Assembly (NCBI GenBank): GCA_963691655.1 | Contig: OY829326.1 | Location: 113,681,388 to 113,745,387, forward strand | Length of the DNA stretch: 64,000 bases | Origin: Toxonevra muliebris | Lineage: Eukaryota; Arthropoda; Insecta; Diptera; Pallopteridae | Direction of reading: 5' to 3' | Shown: piece after piece, positions 39,201 to 50,049 of the stretch | Layout: every line of letters begins with the position of its first letter | Position numbering within the stretch: position 1 is the stretch's first letter | Position numbers and translations under genes: made by a program | The notes under the pieces: generated by a model | What the model was told of the DNA's origin: nothing | The model's input: the letters and a program-made list of their open reading frames with translations, nothing else | The model's database searches: none

Positions 39201-40467
39201 ACTGTGTAGGTAATTATATGATGTTATGTTATATGTGTTTCTTTTAATTAATGCTATATATTTTTTAATTGTTATATGTATTTATATCAACTGAGAGAAA
39301 TTTGTTTTATGGCTGTGAAATTTGTAATTCGAGTTGATTTTCTTCTTTTTTCTTGCTTTGTTCTTGTAATTTTCCTTTTCTTGTTTGTAATTTTTAAAGT
39401 ACTTGAAATTGCTATAAGTTTAATTTATATATTAATGAAAAAAATTTTCCATATTCAATTCATTCAGTTTTCATGTTTGTTTGCTGCTGCTTTCAAACAT
39501 CATATTTTTGTTGGTTTTATATTTGTAAATATTTTTTGTTTTAGCTTTAATCTTAATTGTAAATTCACATAATTTTATTTTCATATTATTAATTTTTTTT
39601 TTTTTTTTTGTGTTTTTAAAAGTATATTATTTAAGAAAAATTTAATAAATTCATTATAGATAGATTCTTAATTCTTATAGAAAAAAGAAGGAAACAATAA
39701 TAGTTTAATAATAATCAATAATAATAATTAAGTAATAACGATAATAATTACTATCCATATTCATATTTGCATAAATAGTATAATAATTATATAAATATAT
39801 TTGCAATTACAAAAATTGACCAAAAATAAAAACTAGGATTCGAATAAGTATAAAGGAATACATTCTTCTTCGGCATGCTGCGGCTGACGCTGTTATGAGA
39901 TTCTCTGAGATTGCACTATAACGATAGTGTTGGCGATGACGATAATAATTCAATTTAATTGCAAATCGCATCGTTTACGTTTCGATTTGATTTGACACGA
40001 TTCGATTTTATTCTAATATCTCAGCAAGGATAGGTAATAATTATAATAATATGAATCAAGAAAATACATAACGGCTTCAGCTATGACTACAACGAAGATG
40101 GCACGTATAAGACCACATACACGATCACCAGATGAGTGCATGCGATTGCGCAGGCTAACGACAGCGCATGCTCAGCGGAAGGAAAATGTCTAGTCTTCTT
40201 CCCACAGAGCTTGCTCAGTTGCTCACCAATCACAATCGCACAACGAAAGAAGGACGAGATGAGACGACGAGATACAATGTTGCATTTGTAGTAAAATTCC
40301 ATTCATTCAATTTAAATTTTGATATTTTCTTTCTTTAGCTTAAGACTTGTTTTGTTTTGTTTGTTTTTTATGTCAGTTTCAAAATCACAAGCAGGCGCGC
40401 AAATTGATAAGCATGCGTTATGAAATGAAACAACATTGAGTGGACATGCCCAAGTTCTGACTTAGAA
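36256..40467. other. Intergenic DNA and probable long 3'UTR of calcineurin A
   Basis: Very AT-rich, with T-rich runs on the plus strand over 37.7-39.8 kb (A-rich in the sense of the leftward calcineurin gene), as expected for a long 3'UTR followed by intergenic DNA. A short hairpin is at 36636-36732. No convincing gene. The 40087-40302 and 40368-40658 frames lie next to or across the calcineurin 3' end and are not supported. Confidence 0.4.
36636..36732. repeat. Near-perfect 35-bp hairpin
   Basis: Arms at 36636-36670 and 36698-36732 are inverted copies with one mismatch (34/35), starting ATGTTC and ending GAACAT, around a 27 nt loop. It could be a tiny terminal-inverted-repeat remnant or a structured transcript. 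Confidence 0.7.
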
Positions 40468-42180
40468 TTATCCATTGATTGAATTCGCATTGGCGTTGGC
40501 CGCTGCAGCTGCTGCAGCCGAAATCGTTTTATGGCCCTCATCGGCTGGCGAGGGTGATGCATCGCGGCGTGGCGGCATACGCTCATTGACCGCATCCAGA
40601 CCTTTGGCCTCGGCGAACGAAGTGATCTTGTGATTGGGCGAGAAGCCTTGCATGGCATTCTTCAATGATTGTTTGCCACCGGAGAGCGCACCCAAGGGCA
40701 GTGCGCCCGTCGGTGTTAGGCCTTTGAGCTGCAGTACCGATTCGGATTCCTCACGCAATACCGAGAAGACACGTGCCATTTTGCCAATGGCCCGTATCTT
40801 ATTACGAATGACCTCTTTGCGTAGCGCAGCCTCATCATCGGACAATGGCTCTTCGCTCTCCTCGGTCATGAGCTCATCATCGGAGCATATGTTAAGCACA
40901 TTCACCAACATTTCGGTAACCTTTTCACCAACGAAAGGCAACGACCACGTAAAAACATCCATGAAATTGGGAAGCCAGTATGGATGTGGCGAGCAATTGA
41001 ATTGTCGTATGTTCATCACATTGTTCTCATATTTGAGCACTGCCGCTTTGTTGTTGTACACGTCCAGGTAGTTGGGTGCTGAGAATATGGTGATCAGCGA
41101 TGGAAAGCCGGTGGTCTGGCTTTTGCGGTACATGCGATACCCGGCGTCCTGCGCCTCGTGCGCACGTATAATCGAGAGCAGATTGTTGTTTTGTAGAAAA
41201 TCGCAACAAGCCGCATAACTGTAGAAGTACGAGCAGCCGCGCACAGAATTGTGCGTGTAAAAATCAGAATTCTTTTCATTGCCAAAATCCTCCAGAGGAT
41301 CAGACCACAAAAGATCGCACATGGGCCCAAAGGCTGGTGGTTCTTTGAAGCGATCCAAACGTCTTATGTCCTCGAGCTCGTGAATTTCAGGCGATAAGCC
41401 ACCGTGCACACACAGGAACTGTTGGTTCATCAGTGCCGCCAGCGGCAAACAGTCGAACGCGTCCATGCAAGCATCGTATACACGCTCCGAATACTTGATC
41501 TTACACTCCTGCTTGAAGGTAAAGTACTCCGTGAGATGGCGACATTCATGATTGCCACGCAACAAGAACAGCGTAGTTGGGTATGTGATTTTCAGCGACC
41601 ACAGATACAGAACACATTCAATGCTAAAATAACCTCGATCCACATAATCGCCCAGGAAGAGATACTTGGTGGTGGCGGGCGAGCCGCCAATCTCGAAGAG
41701 TTTCATTAGATCGAAAAACTGACCATGTATGTCACCGCATACAGTTACTGGCGCTTCAATGTCAATCATTGTCTTCTCTTGGCGGAGTAATGTGGCGCCC
41801 TCTTGAATGATGCGCAAGGCGGCTGACTCCTCAATGCGACCCTCGAGTATGAAGTGCTGTTTAAGTACATCGTGTTGTGGCTTTCCGGTGCGTGCATCGA
41901 ATATATCAGTAATTGTTAACTTACGGCTGGGAGGAAAGGGTACACTGTCTACGACACGTTCCTTTGTAGATAATGTTATCTTTTTCGTCGGACTTTGCTG
42001 CGAATTCGAATTGGCACCCGTACCACCACCATCGCCACCACCACCACCCGTTGCTGCTTTCTCGTGTGTATTGTTGGTGGCACCGGCTACACCTGTTGCC
42101 TGCTGCTGTTTTGCATTTTGTTGGGCTGTCGGTTGGTTTCCTTGATTTTGGCTCGTCGTATGCTGTGTTACCGAAGACAT
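40468..42180 (-). CDS. CanA: Calcineurin A (PP2B) catalytic subunit
   Basis: Ca2+/calmodulin-dependent Ser/Thr phosphatase catalytic subunit, which works with calcineurin B, for example in NFAT-type and muscle signalling. A single 570-codon frame. Residues 1-66 are a Q/N/G-rich low-complexity leader. The catalytic core has GDIHGQ 149-154, GDYVDRG 177-183, RGNHE 208-212, CVHGG 257-261 and the AHEAQ loop 340-344. The calcineurin B-binding helix lies near 404-430 ([19 protein letters not shown]). The calmodulin-binding segment is about 454-478 ([19 protein letters not shown]). The autoinhibitory [19 protein letters not shown] is at 519-537. All metal-ligand motifs are intact. A poly-Ala/Asn tail ends the protein. 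No coding introns are present. Which of the fly paralogues (CanA-14F or Pp2B-14D) it matches was not resolved. Confidence 0.95.
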   Translation of the reverse strand: MSSVTQHTTSQNQGNQPTAQQNAKQQQATGVAGATNNTHEKAATGGGGGDGGGTGANSNSQQSPTKKITLSTKERVVDSVPFPPSRKLTITDIFDARTGKPQHDVLKQHFILEGRIEESAALRIIQEGATLLRQEKTMIDIEAPVTVCGDIHGQFFDLMKLFEIGGSPATTKYLFLGDYVDRGYFSIECVLYLWSLKITYPTTLFLLRGNHECRHLTEYFTFKQECKIKYSERVYDACMDAFDCLPLAALMNQQFLCVHGGLSPEIHELEDIRRLDRFKEPPAFGPMCDLLWSDPLEDFGNEKNSDFYTHNSVRGCSYFYSYAACCDFLQNNNLLSIIRAHEAQDAGYRMYRKSQTTGFPSLITIFSAPNYLDVYNNKAAVLKYENNVMNIRQFNCSPHPYWLPNFMDVFTWSLPFVGEKVTEMLVNVLNICSDDELMTEESEEPLSDDEAALRKEVIRNKIRAIGKMARVFSVLREESESVLQLKGLTPTGALPLGALSGGKQSLKNAMQGFSPNHKITSFAEAKGLDAVNERMPPRRDASPSPADEGHKTISAAAAAAANANANSING

Positions 42181-42326
42181 TTTAGTTATTGCTCTTACTG
42201 TTGCTGCTGATTTTGTTCTAGTTGTTCAGCGGTCTACGGGTTTGTGGGAATGAATAACGTTATTCAAATCGTATCTGCTTTGCGGCTACTTTTGGCCGTC
42301 GCTAGCAATAACGATGCAATACTAGC
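42181..42326 (-). other. Calcineurin A 5'UTR with splice acceptor
   Basis: In the gene sense, TTTTTCTTTTTAATTTTAG|GCTAG gives a polypyrimidine tract and AG at 42327. The 146 bp between it and the ATG is therefore an exon's 5'UTR. The upstream non-coding exon was not located and may lie several kilobases to the right. Confidence 0.6.
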
Positions 42327-43378
42327 CTAAAATTAAAAAGAAAAAGATTTATGTGTTTTTTAATTAATTGTTTTAATTAAATTAATTTTTCTTATAATTG
42401 TATATTTTTAATATTTAAATTTAAGAGGAACATGCGATCGCCAGATCTTTCGTGAAATTGTTTCTACATATATATTTTTAAAGGTCGGCAAAGTCTCAAA
42501 ATAGATAGGAAAATATCTTGTCAGTAATAAGCAAATATACTAACATTATTATTAATGTTATTTACAAATAGTGGTGTGGCATGATTGGCATGGTTTGATT
42601 GTATGGTCTTTTAAGTAAGCTCATATGATTAACATTTCAATCTCTACCTGCTAATAAACTTGCAAATAGCGACGTAGACTGATTTTTCCGTAAGAGTTAC
42701 TAAAACCCAGCTAAATCTATTGAACCCGAATGTATCGTACTATTCGAAATCTAATTTAATGTCCTCTTGTTCAAACCAAATCGTTATTACCTGATAAAAA
42801 ATAGAACATACAAAGTTTTTTAGACGGCAATGGCAAATCTGCAAAAGCAAAAACTGTGTAAGAGAAGCTTTTCACTTCGCGCGGTGTACCGTTTTTATAC
42901 TCGCACAATATAAATGAATGCGAATAGCTCATTCTAGGTCCTCCATGGTTTGTTATGCCATAAAAAAGGAAGACATATTATGTCGTGAATTGAATTCATT
43001 CTTGTACTTTGATACAAATCGTTCACAGAATGCGTTCTTTAAAACTTTGAGTCAAAGAGCGCTGATAGCTTGTTACTCGATTAATATTTGTCACTAGAAC
43101 AATTTTGCAATGATAAACTCTATAAGCTCATTTCGATGACGGCACCACGTAATTTGTACTCGCGATCAGAGTGACCAACCTGGTTTATCGTCAATTGAGC
43201 GATTTTTTTAGTTTTGTGCGTGAGATTAAAAAAAAGCGAAATGCGCTTTATTGGTTGGACGCTTTTGGGCGTTTTTTTTTCTAAATCATCTCTAGCTGCA
43301 TTTTTATTTGAACTTATTTACCAACTTGTTTATTTATTTCTGGGAAAAACCCTTTAAGTGATTTATATACCTAACTAT
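42327..43378. other. Likely 5'UTR intron or upstream region of calcineurin A
   Basis: AT-rich, no gene. Copy 3 of the dispersed repeat is at 42825-42965. Confidence 0.4.
42825..42965. repeat. Dispersed repeat copy 3
   Basis: GGCAATGGCAAATCTGC through CATTCTAGGTCCTCCATGGT to TTGTTATGCCATAA parallels copy 1 (22439-22625), with the middle diverged. Confidence 0.5.
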
Positions 43379-44227
43379 GACCCTTATTATGAGCTGCTTT
43401 CGACGTTCGATCTTTGCTAGTTATCGAAGATCGAATGTAAAATTCTTATTACGAGCAGTGCAAAAACTTTCGTTGCGCATCGAATTTTCTTTCGAACACA
43501 ATTTTGCTTTCGATACGGTGCATGCTGAGTAATAATTTTGTTTTTGCTATTTTTTTGTGTTTTAAGGACTAAAAACTAATTTTAAACGGTTTTAGTAAAT
43601 TTTATGCAGGTCTAAAGTGGTGAGCAACAATAAATTCTAGAAATTTTTGTCATTGATGGTTCTGATGACGAAGAAATGGGAAGAATTCTCCTTGAAACGA
43701 AATTGTTTAGGACCACCAGTTAAGACAACAGCAAAGTGGATTGAGGTTAGCTAAATTCAGTAGTGGTCATCAAGTACACAAGCGCCTCCTTGGACTGTCA
43801 GAAGTTCTGTAGAAATCTGTAACCAAATTTTATAGATACCAAAGCTTCTTCGAAAGGCTGCACTTATGTGGTAGAATTCATTTCCAAAAGATTGAAAGCG
43901 TCCCTCAATCGTTTTCTACTGCTGGCCAATTCCATCAAGCTGTCATCCTCTTCTGATGAATAGTCGAAACATAATTCCGTTGTAGCCATAACTATTTTGC
44001 TGTTTTGCAATTTTTTTTTTTCAACTTAATTTTCAAAAAAAAATCGTATTTATTTTTCAAAATGACGATCAGCTGATAGAAATATACTATTGCGAACAAG
44101 CCAAAATTAGCGAAATTCACCATTGTGATATTCTCTGTCGAAAGCACGTCATAATACCAAATGCAAATTCGTTCGATCAGGTCAATCGACTTCTGTCGAG
44201 AATCGAACGCAGCTCATAATAAGGGCC
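43379..44227. mobile_element. PIF/Harbinger-type element with decayed transposase start
   Basis: Ends GACCCTTATTATGAGCTGC and GCAGCTCATAATAAGGGCC are inverted, and TAT lies on both sides (43376-43378, 44228-44230). Antisense around 43990-43850 a frame reads MATTELCFDYSSEEDDSLME and continues LASSRKRLRDAFNLLEMNST before a stop. That resembles the N-terminus of Harbinger transposases. The remainder is frameshifted or deleted, so this is an internally deleted relic. Confidence 0.6.
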
Positions 44228-44230
44228 TAT

Positions 44231-45260
44231 ATTAGTAAACACACTCTTTTTTACTATCGATAATAATATGCAACCCTGCTTATTCAAAAACACATTTATG
44301 GAACGAGATTTTTATGTGATTAATTTGACTAAAACTTACGCTTAGTACCAATAAATCAAATGAAAGGATAGCGTTGCTACTATCGCCAGGAATTGAACCA
44401 AGGGCTCTTGAAGTGTTAGTATAACCCCACCCAACTCGATCGACTTGATCTAACCCAAATTTCTATCTTCTACGAAGTTTTCTGTGATATCAAAATAACT
44501 TTAGCTTTACACCAGTTATTTTCTTTATTGCCCAATTAGAAAACGTGTGATAAATACAGGGAACGGATTAACACTCAAACAAACCAACCGACTTAAAACA
44601 GTAAAAAAAAGAAGGAAACGCAAAAAAAAAAAAAAAAGAAAAGAAGTGATAATAATTCAAAAAATTAACATTAGAGTTGAAGTAGTTATCAATATCGTTT
44701 CGAGATAAAAGTTGTGATCAGAACGTGAAATAATTGAAGTTTGAACTCCTTGTCTTTTGCAAAAATTAATTTCTCGTTTGAAAATGCCTTGAACAATTGG
44801 TTTAAATCAATTTTGGTTCAATATGTGGCATGATGCAAAAATTAAATTTTTTGAGCGTATATGCGCATCACATAGAAACTCTTTGAAATTAAAGTTGGGT
44901 GTACACCATGTTCTTTATGGCACTTTATTTCATAAAAAGAATCAATAATTTCCCAAAAAGAATGATATTTGGGTATTAAAAAGATTGTTAGGTTGTGAAT
45001 ATGAAGAACGTTAAGTTTATTTTATTCGTTTTGGTTATAGTGGCACGATTATGAGCTGATGTTCTCCTCGTTCCGCAGCATTGATTCACATTTTTAAATA
45101 CCATATTCAATTAAGATTACATGACCAGCACAACTTTTTGCAGATATTAAGTTATACCAATATGCATATTAGTCTAACTGAAATACTGAAATTATTGGAA
45201 AACACCATAGTGCAACTACGAAAAATTTTACATTTTCCGAACACGTAGTTTCTTCGATAA
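44231..45260. other. Non-coding stretch
   Basis: AT-rich with an A-rich run at about 44600-44640. No gene or repeat recognised. Confidence 0.5.
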
Positions 45261-46282
45261 CACAGTGCAACAAATTTTCAACTTTTGTCTTATGCGCGAG
45301 ATTTTCCAACGATTTTAGAGTCACTAATCACGACTGCGTCCTCAGTTTTTCTGCATTACATCTAGTTCTCCCACAATATAGACCTGAAGTAGGAAAAATG
45401 GGGTCTTCAGGGGCTGAATTTTTTTTATTTCAACAGATACGAATTTGATGTCTGAAGCAAAATTGTTAAGCACAAAGAGATAAACTATTTTTCTATGTAT
45501 ATACTTTTCCTCCATCTCTTACCCTTACTCTTGAAAATGGAGTTTTAAGCCCCCTTTTTCAATAAATGGCCGATAAAACAGAAACCGTTGAGAAAACTAT
45601 TATACTGTTTTCGGAAAAAATGTTTCTTGTTAAAAATTATATCCCAGAGCATTGGAATAACCTACGAGGTAGACTTTTTCCAGAATAATATAAAAAACCG
45701 AATTTTTTGCATTACAATCGACCCACTCACACTACGTAAGTAAATCATGGAATCGTTTGTTGTTGTAATTGGGCTTCCATGTGAAACCAAAAACAATTTA
45801 AAAAAAAAATAATTAACTGATATTAAAAAAAAAAAATGTTTAACTCGTTGTTCAATCCCAAGGGAGCCAACAAAAAATGTTTCTGGAAAAAGTGTACCTC
45901 GTAGGTTATTCCGATGTTTTGGGGTCCGCTATAATTTTTAACAAGAACCATTTTCTCCACAGACAGTATAATAGTTTTCTCAACGGTTTTTGTTTTATCG
46001 GCTATTTATCGAAAAAGAGGAAGGATAGAAGGAGGAAGAAAAATGCATACTCAAGAATTGTTTATCTTTTTGTGCTTAATAATTTTGCTTCAGACATCAA
46101 ATTCGTATCTGTTGAAATAAAAAAAATTCTTAATAGCCCCTGAAGACCCCATTTTTTCGACTTCAGGTCCATTTTATGGGAGAACTAGATGGAGAAATCT
46201 GAGGACGCAGTCGTGATTAGCGACCCTAAATTACTATAAAACCGTTGAAAAATCTCGCGCATAAAATTTTTGTTGCACTGTG
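45261..46282. mobile_element. TAA-flanked long-inverted-repeat element, copy 1
   Basis: TAA|CACAGTGCAAC at the left and GTTGCACTGTG|TAA at the right. The arms (about 45261-45690 and 45880-46282) are extended inverted copies, for example AATAACCTACGAGGTA / TACCTCGTAGGTTATT, TTGAGAAAACTATTATACTG / its complement, and CACGACTGCGTCCTCAG / CTGAGGACGCAGTCGTG. The spacer of about 190 bp holds poly-A runs. The frame at 45877-46143 is just one arm. Confidence 0.75.
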
Positions 46283-46285
46283 TAA

Positions 46286-47988
46286 ATATCAACCATTCAA
46301 CTATTTGTGTAGTATTCAATATTGTATTTTGTAGTTTTTATGTTTATAATAACGCAGTTGTTTTTACTTGATCCGGTCATTTCGCATTGCAATGCATATA
46401 CGGTATTTATTGTAGTATATATTTCTTTTAAATTTTCATTATAATACTTCTTTTTTTTTATTTTTTTTTTTTTTTACACTATTCAAAATATTTTCTTAAA
46501 ATTGCAGGTGTCTGTGTCGCTGTCTGCAAATATACAATAGAGATACAAACTTGAAAGAAATGTTGGCGCACAATTAAAAATTAGATACTACTAGCAAATA
46601 AACTTAATGTACACACACAAAGCAAATATACAATTAAAAAAATAAGAATTAAAAATTAAATTTACCAACGAAAAAAAAAAAAAAACGAAAATAAAATATT
46701 ATGTGATGATTTTAATTTCGTTTGTGATTCTGATTAAGATTGCGATTTTGATCTTAATTCGATTGCGTATAAATTTGTTTTACTTGAAAATTTTTTGTTG
46801 CGATTACTTTGGAAGTCAACGATATATTTCTTTTCTACCTTTTCTATTCTACACGACTCTATTGGGGACATTAAACTATAAAAATAGTTGGGGCCAAAAT
46901 AGCGCAAACGCGTAAGAGAGATAGACAACAAAGGTGTGTGTGTGAGAGAGAGGGAGCAGAGGTAAATGTACATAAATATTGTATTGGTACAATATGAACA
47001 ATATGAAAAAAAGAAAAACACTTGTTCAATGAAAATTAAACAATGGAATGGAATATTTTATTTATTTCTTTCCGCTGTTTTTAATTTGCACACGAGTAGA
47101 ACGTTGCGTATACGTAACATTAACTGAGGCACATTAACTATAACTAAACTACACGAATGAACGGTTGAGGTGAAATTAATTCTTGATACACTACTCTGGC
47201 CTTTAATTAAAATAATTTTGTAAAGTAGATTTCTTAATTTTGTGCGCTGCATCGATGTGTTGTTTTCACGGCACATTATAATAGCAATACAAATAAAAAC
47301 ACAACACGGCAGTAAAATAAATTTATGCATCGGGCATCGTCCAACGTCGTCTAAACCTATTTACTTTATATATTATTTACTTATTCAAGAAATTCTTTTC
47401 ACAAATAACATAAATATCAATATTTAACGTATGCGCATATTTTAAAATTTTTTCCACATTTTTGGCTAATTGTATGTCAAAAACTTAAATTTTTCGTAGG
47501 TATGTATCGTATGCGGTGCAGTGTGTGTGTTCACAATGTACATGTATGTATATATGTACTTGTACATAGATATGTATTCCAATGGGTACGGCAACGATAC
47601 AGCATACAAAAGAGTCGCACAGTTTGTAAAATGAGTCGAAAACTATTTTAGGCAAACATATTTAGGTATTATGTTTAACCCAGTTTTAAATTTTTCCGTT
47701 TTTACATTTTATGCACTTTTTGTTTATGGTGTTTACATTTTTATGCGGCCAGCAGAAAATACAATTTCAACTAGCTGCATGCCCACCAGTTGGACCGCGT
47801 GGAATGAGCTATAAAAAAATATTTTCGAAGAGGGAAATTGTCAGCTCGATGAGCTAAATTTCAAAATGACAGCATAAAGATTACTGTTCAAGTAGTTTTA
47901 TTTTAAGTCAATCTCCCACAATCAAAGCAGGACGTGATCAACTAATTCAATCAATAGTTTTAGTCATATCGACGGGTGTTATGAATAA
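46286..47988. other. Non-coding stretch
   Basis: AT-rich, with T-runs at 46450-46475 and a GTGTGTGAGAGAGAG simple tract near 46935. The frames here have no recognisable features. Confidence 0.5.
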
Positions 47989-48509
47989 CACTGTGCAACA
48001 CATTTTTCTAACGGGGAATCGGCCAAGACAGGTCGATAGTACTGGTCTAGAGTAACAAAACCCTAAAAAGGGTTTGGAAAAGTTTGCTCGCTTTTAAAAG
48101 ATATAGGCATTCAAAGTTTACCTCTTGCAGCTTATTTTTTAAAAATGAAGTGCTCTTTTTTTTACTACTTTCTTCAGCGAAATAAGAACAAAAACAATTT
48201 TAACACTATCGAGTTTTCCATATTAAGAAGTTTAAACTATCCATTACAGAACTTTTGCAAAAAATAAGCAATAATACTATTAACAAAAGCGTGTAGAATT
48301 TAATAATGTTTGGGTTTTCAAATTTTTGTTTTTATTATAAACAGAAAATAGAATTGAAAAACACTCAAAAACACCTCAACTTTGTAACAATTAAAAACGA
48401 GCAAACTTTTTAAAACCCTCTTATGGCTTTGTTGCTCTGGACCAGTACTACCGACCTGTGTGGATCGCTTCTCCGTTAGATTATATGACCCTAAAATTGT
48501 TGCACAGTG
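47989..48509. mobile_element. TAA-flanked inverted-repeat element, copy 2
   Basis: TAA|CACTGTGCAACA at the left and TGTTGCACAGTG|TAA at the right. The arms pair over about 125 bp (TCTAACGGGGAATCG / CGCTTCTCCGTTAGA; AGTACTGGTC / GACCAGTACT; GTTTGCTCG / CGAGCAAAC). It shares the terminal 11-12 bp and TAA target with 45261-46282 but has different arms, so it is a related family. Confidence 0.75.
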
Positions 48510-48512
48510 TAA

Positions 48513-49245
48513 TTTTATGTTAAGTAGTGCTTATTAAGCAGTTGTATTTATCGTTGGGTATACATTAAAATTACAAATGTACAAAGGCGATGTTTTCATA
48601 GAACTCACAATTCTCCATAAATACCTACTTAATTCGAGAATTTCGCGATAAGAAACATTTGCGACTACAAAAACAAAAAATGGAACTTCGCTTTCCTGAT
48701 TCTGATGAACTGTAATTTTTTTAAAATTTTAGCACATTTGAAAATTTTGGCATACACTCGGCACAATGTAAATTAATACAAAAATATCTCCGAACCAATA
48801 TTATGTGTGCAGAGTGTGGTGCATATGCCAATTGCGACAGCGAGATGACTGATTCTGGTTCAATACACAAATGTGAGCCAATGGCAACAATATGGAAAGT
48901 AGATTGTTTTGATGATAATTTGAAGAACAGTGCCATGTCATGTAACGGATGTCAGTTTAGCGGAAACGAACGCCAAAACCTGAAATGTTTAAAGCCCATA
49001 ATAATAGCAGTTTAAATTTTGTGAGTCATTTCAAGAGGAAACATTAACCTGAAGCTATCGAAAAATACTAGAAGCATTTTTAACCGAAAAAGTAGATTTT
49101 GTTAAGAAAGCTTTGATGGTGATATTGTAAATTACATTATATATTTAATACCTTTACAAGCGATAGAAGATCCGCTTTTCATACGTGTGGTTAATAATAT
49201 AAATATATCTGGTTATGAAGTTAAACTTTCAAGTCTACGTTCTCT
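48513..49245. other. Non-coding stretch with one cysteine-rich short frame
   Basis: A 70-codon frame at 48803-49015 (MCAECGAYANCDSEM...) has three CxxC-like pairs but no known domain and no splice or start context. It is not supported as a gene. Confidence 0.3.
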
Positions 49246-49249
49246 TAAG

Positions 49250-49950
49250 GCCCTATTGCGTATCTTGATCGTCTGCAGTCGATCAAAGATCGACTGATTT
49301 TGACTTGTCTATTCGTCGCCTGAGAATTGATTTGGCGTATTGTGAATGTCGATTTGATAAATCAACTGTCGACAGTTGAAAACGTATTTTATTTAATTTG
49401 TAAGGTCAAAGGTCCAAAGTCGTCAGCAACAGTTTTATATCAGATACTTAAAATCATAACATTTATACAAAATAATCCTTTTCTCTTCTAATATAAATAC
49501 TGCAAACCCTTCCTGGGAGCTACTATTCGATCGTGCGTCCCGTCGATGCAACCTATTACGACCGAAATTCTGCTTTTTTCAAAAAATGAAAGCTTTGGTT
49601 GCTGACTTTCAGTCTCAGTTATAATTAATCCACGTTCTGCAGATTGCAGTCTCCAGTAATTTGAAACACTCTGCAAGCACTAATGATGTTGTAGATTGCG
49701 CATGGCTCTTAATAGGAAAATTACAGGTAAAATATTCTAAATAAATTTCCGAAATAAAAGTGAACTTGGCGATCATAAAATACGTGTACACGACTGCAAA
49801 CATTTGGTCTGAAAAGAGGAGCTTCCTTGGTGTTAATATACAAGTTTGAAAGGCAATCGTCTTGCATTAGCTTTTCAACGACTTATGGGTGCTCACACTT
49901 ATGATAGAATCGTCGAAGTGCTGTGTAATGCATATATGTATATGCTCGTT
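49250..49950 (-). pseudogene. PIF/Harbinger transposase relic
   Basis: Antisense frames contain VVIGCIDGTHDRIVAPRKG (49480-49680), the hallmark DDE-region GxIDGTH of Harbinger/HARBI1 transposases. Upstream pieces in other frames (49615-49803 and about 49790-49880) are separated by stops and shifts. A probable terminal end AAGGCCCTATTGCG lies at about 49251, with a TCGATCAAAGATCGACTG subterminal region. No right end was identified. It is inactive. Confidence 0.65.
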
Positions 49951-50049
49951 TTGACTTGGATGTATCGAAAATTGTGGCAACATATATGAAACGCAGCAGC
50001 GCGTCCAAAATCACTGGAAGCAATTTAATGCATTGTCAATTATCAAATT

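Noticed and set aside
40634..42210. Plus-strand frames opposite calcineurin A
   Set aside because: These are shadows of the conserved antisense coding region.
44580..44640. Poly-A stretch as the tail of a processed pseudogene
   Set aside because: No upstream coding similarity and no target duplication visible.
45877..46143. 88-codon frame as a gene
   Set aside because: It is one arm of the long inverted repeat 45261-46282 and has no domain.
48803..49015. Cysteine-rich 70-residue frame as a small zinc protein or toxin-like gene
   Set aside because: No signal peptide, no known cysteine spacing, no splice or promoter context, and it lies in transposon-rich DNA.
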